Assembly (NCBI GenBank): GCA_934256695.1
Contig: CAKQPE010000102.1
Coordinates: 1-7,515 of the forward strand
Direction: 5' to 3'
DNA length: 7,515 nucleotides
DNA from: an uncultured Eubacteriales bacterium
GTDB taxonomy: Bacteria; Bacillota; Clostridia; Lachnospirales; Anaerotignaceae
The notes below the pieces were generated by a model, which saw only the letters and a list, made by a program, of their open reading frames with translations, was not told the origin of the DNA and did no database searches. The stretch's first letter is position 1. Every line of letters starts with the position of its first letter. Shown in pieces: positions 4,713-7,515 of this stretch. The translations under genes and the position numbers were made by a program.

Positions 4713-5648
4713 ATGGAATTTCATCACGTATCGGTGCTGCTTAACGAGTGTATAGAGGGGCTTAAAATAAAAGAAAACGGAATATATGTAGACGGCACTC
4801 TCGGCGGCGGAGGACACTCTCTTGAGATAGTTAAAAGACTTGGCGAAGGCGGAAGGCTTATAGGCATAGACCAGGATACAGATGCTTTAAAGGCTGCCGG
4901 AGAAAGACTGAAAGACTACAGCGATAAAGTTACATATGTTCACAGTAATTTTGAAAACGTACGACAGGTTTTAAATGATTTGGGAATAGAAAAGGCAGAT
5001 GGATTTCTTATAGATATAGGTGTTTCGTCTTTTCAGCTTGATGAAGCGGAAAGAGGCTTTTCATATATGCAGGACGCACCTCTTGATATGAGAATGAACA
5101 GTGAAAACGAGCTTTCTGCATACGATGTTGTAAACAATTATTCTGAGGAAGCTCTTAATAATGTTATTTTCGGCTACGGTGAAGAAAGATGGGCAAAGAG
5201 AATTGCACAGTTTATAGTTGCCGAAAGAGAAAAAAAGCCTATAGAAACTACTTTTGAACTGGTTGAGGTAATTAAAAAGGCAATTCCCAAAGGTGCGAGA
5301 AAAGACGGACCGCATCCGGCAAAGAGAACATTTCAGGCAATAAGGATAGAGGTAAACCGTGAGCTTGAAATACTTGAAAAAACAATAGATGATATGACGG
5401 ATTTGCTTAATCCGGGCGGAAGGCTGTGCGTTATAACTTTCCACTCACTTGAGGACAGGATAGTTAAAAATGCATTCAGAAAACAGGAAAATCCATGTAC
5501 CTGTCCGCCGGAATTTCCTATATGTGTATGCGGCAAAAAGCCTAAGGCGAAAATAATAACACGAAAACCGATTCTTCCGTCGGAAGAAGAATTAGAGGTT
5601 AATCATAGGTCGAGAAGTGCAAAATTAAGAATACTTGAAAGAAAATAA
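4713..5648 (+). CDS. rsmH: 16S rRNA (cytosine-1402-N4)-methyltransferase RsmH (MraW)
   Basis: This 311-aa protein is full length for RsmH, which uses S-adenosylmethionine to methylate N4 of C1402 in the ribosomal decoding centre. Visible motifs are HHVSVLLNE (4-12), the SAM-binding loop DGTLGGGGHS (27-36), GIDQD (51-55, acidic residues for SAM), DIGVSSFQLD (101-110), GFSYMQDAPLDMRM (115-128), HPAKRTFQAIRI (201-212), FHSLEDR (243-249) and the C-terminal NHRSRSAKLR (297-306). A four-cysteine segment (C262, C264, C271, C273) resembles that seen in many Firmicutes homologues. The ATG at 4713 follows gaggg (4699-4703) at 9 nt. It sits between mraZ and the ftsL-like gene, its standard place, with gaps of 20 and 24 nt. 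Confidence 0.97.
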   Translation: MEFHHVSVLLNECIEGLKIKENGIYVDGTLGGGGHSLEIVKRLGEGGRLIGIDQDTDALKAAGERLKDYSDKVTYVHSNFENVRQVLNDLGIEKADGFLIDIGVSSFQLDEAERGFSYMQDAPLDMRMNSENELSAYDVVNNYSEEALNNVIFGYGEERWAKRIAQFIVAEREKKPIETTFELVEVIKKAIPKGARKDGPHPAKRTFQAIRIEVNRELEILEKTIDDMTDLLNPGGRLCVITFHSLEDRIVKNAFRKQENPCTCPPEFPICVCGKKPKAKIITRKPILPSEEELEVNHRSRSAKLRILERK

Positions 5649-5672
5649 AATTTGGGGATTGGGGATAGGTGA

Positions 5673-6209
5673 ATGGCCAAAAGATACAGCAGGGCATATA
5701 CTTCATCGAGATACAACACTTCAAGCAATGCCTATGATTACGACACAGGTATTTTTGAAGATGATATTGAAAGAATGAGGCGTGAAGCCCAAAAGAAAGA
5801 GGAACGTGAAAACGAAATTATAAAGCGAAAAGGATTTATACACAGGATAAAATTTACGGCTGCAATATTTGCGGTTTTTGCAGGCTGCATTGTTACAATG
5901 GTTACAAATGCAGAGGTTGACAGGCAGAGAGTGGAAAACAACAAGCTGAGAGATGAATTAAGTCAGCTTAAAAACGAAAATCTTAATCTACAGTCAGAAA
6001 TAACAGATAATACTGATTTGGCATACATAGAAAAAGAAGCCAAAACAAGGCTGTCAATGACAGAACCACAGCCGTATCAGATAGTTTATATTGATGTGCC
6101 TAAGCAGAGTTATACGGTTCAGTATTCGGCACAGGAGAAAAAGGCAGAGAGCAGTTTCGGTTTAAAGACAGCTTTTTCAACTCTCAAAGATGTACTGCTC
6201 AAAAAATAA
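5673..6209 (+). CDS. ftsL: FtsL-like divisome membrane protein
   Basis: This 178-aa single-pass protein has a charged cytoplasmic N-terminus (1-59, many Arg/Lys/Glu), one membrane segment (about 60-79, FTAAIFAVFAGCIVTMV), then an extracytoplasmic coiled coil (about 82-112, heptad Leu/Asn pattern such as NNKLRDELSQLKNENLNL) and a segment EKEAKTRLSM...PYQIVYI (120-140) like the end of FtsL/DivIC proteins. FtsL links FtsB/DivIC partners to the septal transpeptidase complex. The position between rsmH and the class B PBP gene is the classical ftsL place, which carries much of the assignment because the family is poorly conserved in sequence. The protein is longer than E. coli FtsL (121 aa), mainly through the N-terminal and C-terminal tails. 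The ATG at 5673 has ggggat (5661-5666) as a plausible ribosome site; an exact Shine-Dalgarno is not seen. Confidence 0.85.
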   Translation: MAKRYSRAYTSSRYNTSSNAYDYDTGIFEDDIERMRREAQKKEERENEIIKRKGFIHRIKFTAAIFAVFAGCIVTMVTNAEVDRQRVENNKLRDELSQLKNENLNLQSEITDNTDLAYIEKEAKTRLSMTEPQPYQIVYIDVPKQSYTVQYSAQEKKAESSFGLKTAFSTLKDVLLKK

Positions 6210-6253
6210 AATTTGGCTGATAATTAAGCAGTTAAGCAAAAGGGAATGATTAT

Positions 6254-7515
6254 ATGGCTAATAAAAAGGGGATAAAAGGAAAACTTCTTTTTATCCTTTT
6301 TGTTTTTACTATAGGTTTGGCTTCAATGGCGGTAAGGGTCGGATATTTGAAGATTGTTCACGGGGCTGAATACGAAACAGCCGCAAAGGAACAGCAGGTA
6401 AACAGATATGATTCCATAATATCGCCCAACAGAGGCTCTATAGTGGACAGAAATAATCAGCCGCTTGCCGTAAGCACAAGGGTATATAACGTAATTCTTG
6501 ATGTACGTGTGCTTTGTGAGTATAAGGCTGAGGAACAGGAAAAAACGATAAATGCATTAAGTGAGACACTTGGGCTTGATGCAAATGAGCTTAAAAGCTA
6601 CCTTGTAGTTGATCCAACAACCGGAAAGCCGGCTCTGGACACAAGCTGGAAAGTTCTTGCCAAAAAACAGGAGCCGGAGATAAAAGAAAAACTTGAATCA
6701 TTGGGTGTTAAAGGCGTTGTATTTGAAAACGATACAAAGCGTAAGTATCCTGCGGGAACTATGGCGGCACAGGTGATAGGTTTTACGGGAGACACAAACT
6801 ATGGTCTTGAAAAGGAATATGATGAGGAGATGAGCGGTGTTCCCGGAAGGTCGTTTATTGTATATGACGGGAAAAACGGTGCTGTTCAACAGGAGGTTGC
6901 GGCACAGGACGGAAACACAATAGTAACTACTCTTGACTACAGCATACAAAGCTATGCCGAAGCTGCCGTAAAACAGGCTATGGCTGAGTATAATCCGGAA
7001 AATGCTGCGGCTGTTGTAATGAATCCGCAGACAGGTGAGATACTTGCAATGGCAAACGGACTTCAGTTTGATCCGAATAATCCTATGGCTGCCCCTGTAG
7101 GGTATGAAGAAAGCCAGTGGAACGGTATGTCTACAGAAGAACGAAACACAATACTTGCAAATACATGGAAAAACTTTACAATATCCAGTACATATGAGCC
7201 CGGTTCTATATTTAAACCGTGTATTGCCGCAGCGGCAATAGAAGAAGGAGTAATTAAAAATACGGATTCTTTCTATTGCGGCGGAAAAAAGGTTGTTGCC
7301 GACAGAAGCATTGCCTGCCATTTAAGAAGCGGACATGGTGCTCTTTCCGTAGAGGGAGTAATAGCACAGTCCTGCAACGTAGGCATGATGGATATTGCGG
7401 CAAAGATGGGAGTACCTCTTTTTTATAAATATCAGAAAAATTACGGTGTAGGCGAAAATACAGGTGTTGACCTTCCAAACGAAATAAGTGCGGCTTCTCT
7501 TATGTACAGTGAAGA
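6254..7515 (+). CDS. Class B penicillin-binding protein (FtsI/SpoVD type), partial at the right edge
   Basis: The frame is open from the ATG at 6254 to the window end, giving 420 complete codons with the C-terminus missing. An aaaggga site (6239-6245) lies 8 nt upstream. The protein has a short basic N-terminus, a membrane anchor (about 10-28), the PBP dimer domain beginning with ISPNRGSIVDRN (56-67), KYPAGTMAAQVIGF (164-177) and GLEKEYDEEMSG (184-195), and then the transpeptidase domain. The active site S318-I-F-K321 in YEPGSIFK and the second motif S373-C-N375 are present; the KTG motif lies beyond the edge. These enzymes cross-link peptidoglycan at the septum (FtsI) or in the spore cortex (SpoVD). 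The choice between them depends partly on a C-terminal PASTA domain and on paralogues elsewhere, so no symbol is given. The gene follows ftsL by 44 nt in the dcw order. Confidence 0.95.
   Translation, partial: MANKKGIKGKLLFILFVFTIGLASMAVRVGYLKIVHGAEYETAAKEQQVNRYDSIISPNRGSIVDRNNQPLAVSTRVYNVILDVRVLCEYKAEEQEKTINALSETLGLDANELKSYLVVDPTTGKPALDTSWKVLAKKQEPEIKEKLESLGVKGVVFENDTKRKYPAGTMAAQVIGFTGDTNYGLEKEYDEEMSGVPGRSFIVYDGKNGAVQQEVAAQDGNTIVTTLDYSIQSYAEAAVKQAMAEYNPENAAAVVMNPQTGEILAMANGLQFDPNNPMAAPVGYEESQWNGMSTEERNTILANTWKNFTISSTYEPGSIFKPCIAAAAIEEGVIKNTDSFYCGGKKVVADRSIACHLRSGHGALSVEGVIAQSCNVGMMDIAAKMGVPLFYKYQKNYGVGENTGVDLPNEISAASLMYSE

Noticed and set aside
5493..5536. Four-cysteine motif in RsmH as a novel metal site
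   Set aside because: A CxC...CxC segment at this place is, as I recall, common in Firmicutes RsmH proteins, so it is not a special feature of this gene.
6698..7321. Minus-strand open frame of 207 codons opposite the PBP gene
   Set aside because: The plus-strand frame carries clear class B PBP motifs across the whole stretch; the minus-strand protein has no coherent features and is a shadow.

Overview
The window reads as chromosomal DNA of a low-GC, Gram-positive anaerobe of the class Clostridia. The evidence is AT-rich coding sequence, purine-rich Shine-Dalgarno sites, a TTG start codon, and the Firmicutes order mraZ-rsmH-ftsL-class B PBP that opens a division and cell wall (dcw) cluster. 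No genus can be named from the sequence alone.

Layout. Positions 1-207 are a hairpin-rich intergenic repeat, cut by the left edge. Positions 267-1531 hold a two-gene redox operon on the minus strand, a small thioredoxin with the unusual active site WCVYC followed by an NADPH-type thioredoxin reductase. After a 213-bp divergent promoter region, a Uup/YfmR-like ABC-F ATPase gene lies on the plus strand (1745-3556). Positions 3557-4260 have no gene and hold a second, longer copy of the hairpin repeat (3569-4072), with an unrelated-looking imperfect palindrome (3742-3949) nested inside. Just after it come a promoter, four GTGG boxes at exact 10-bp steps (probable MraZ operator), and the dcw genes mraZ (4261), rsmH (4713), ftsL-like (5673) and a class B penicillin-binding protein (6254) that runs off the right edge.

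How the genes work together. Thioredoxin and its reductase form a disulfide-reduction pair. The ABC-F protein probably acts on the ribosome. The dcw block starts with its likely autoregulator MraZ, then the 16S rRNA methyltransferase RsmH, then a membrane coiled-coil divisome protein and a septal or spore-cortex transpeptidase, all with short gaps suggesting one transcript.

The most interesting non-coding structure is the repeat. Its unit has three hairpins (H1, H2, H3) joined by conserved linkers, and two units face each other to make one composite. The stems differ between units while pairing is kept. The two composites are in opposite orientation and bracket the trx-trxB-abcF block; 63 nt at 15-77 are an exact inverted copy of 3979-4041. 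No clear new defence, phage or mobile protein system is present; the genes themselves are housekeeping.
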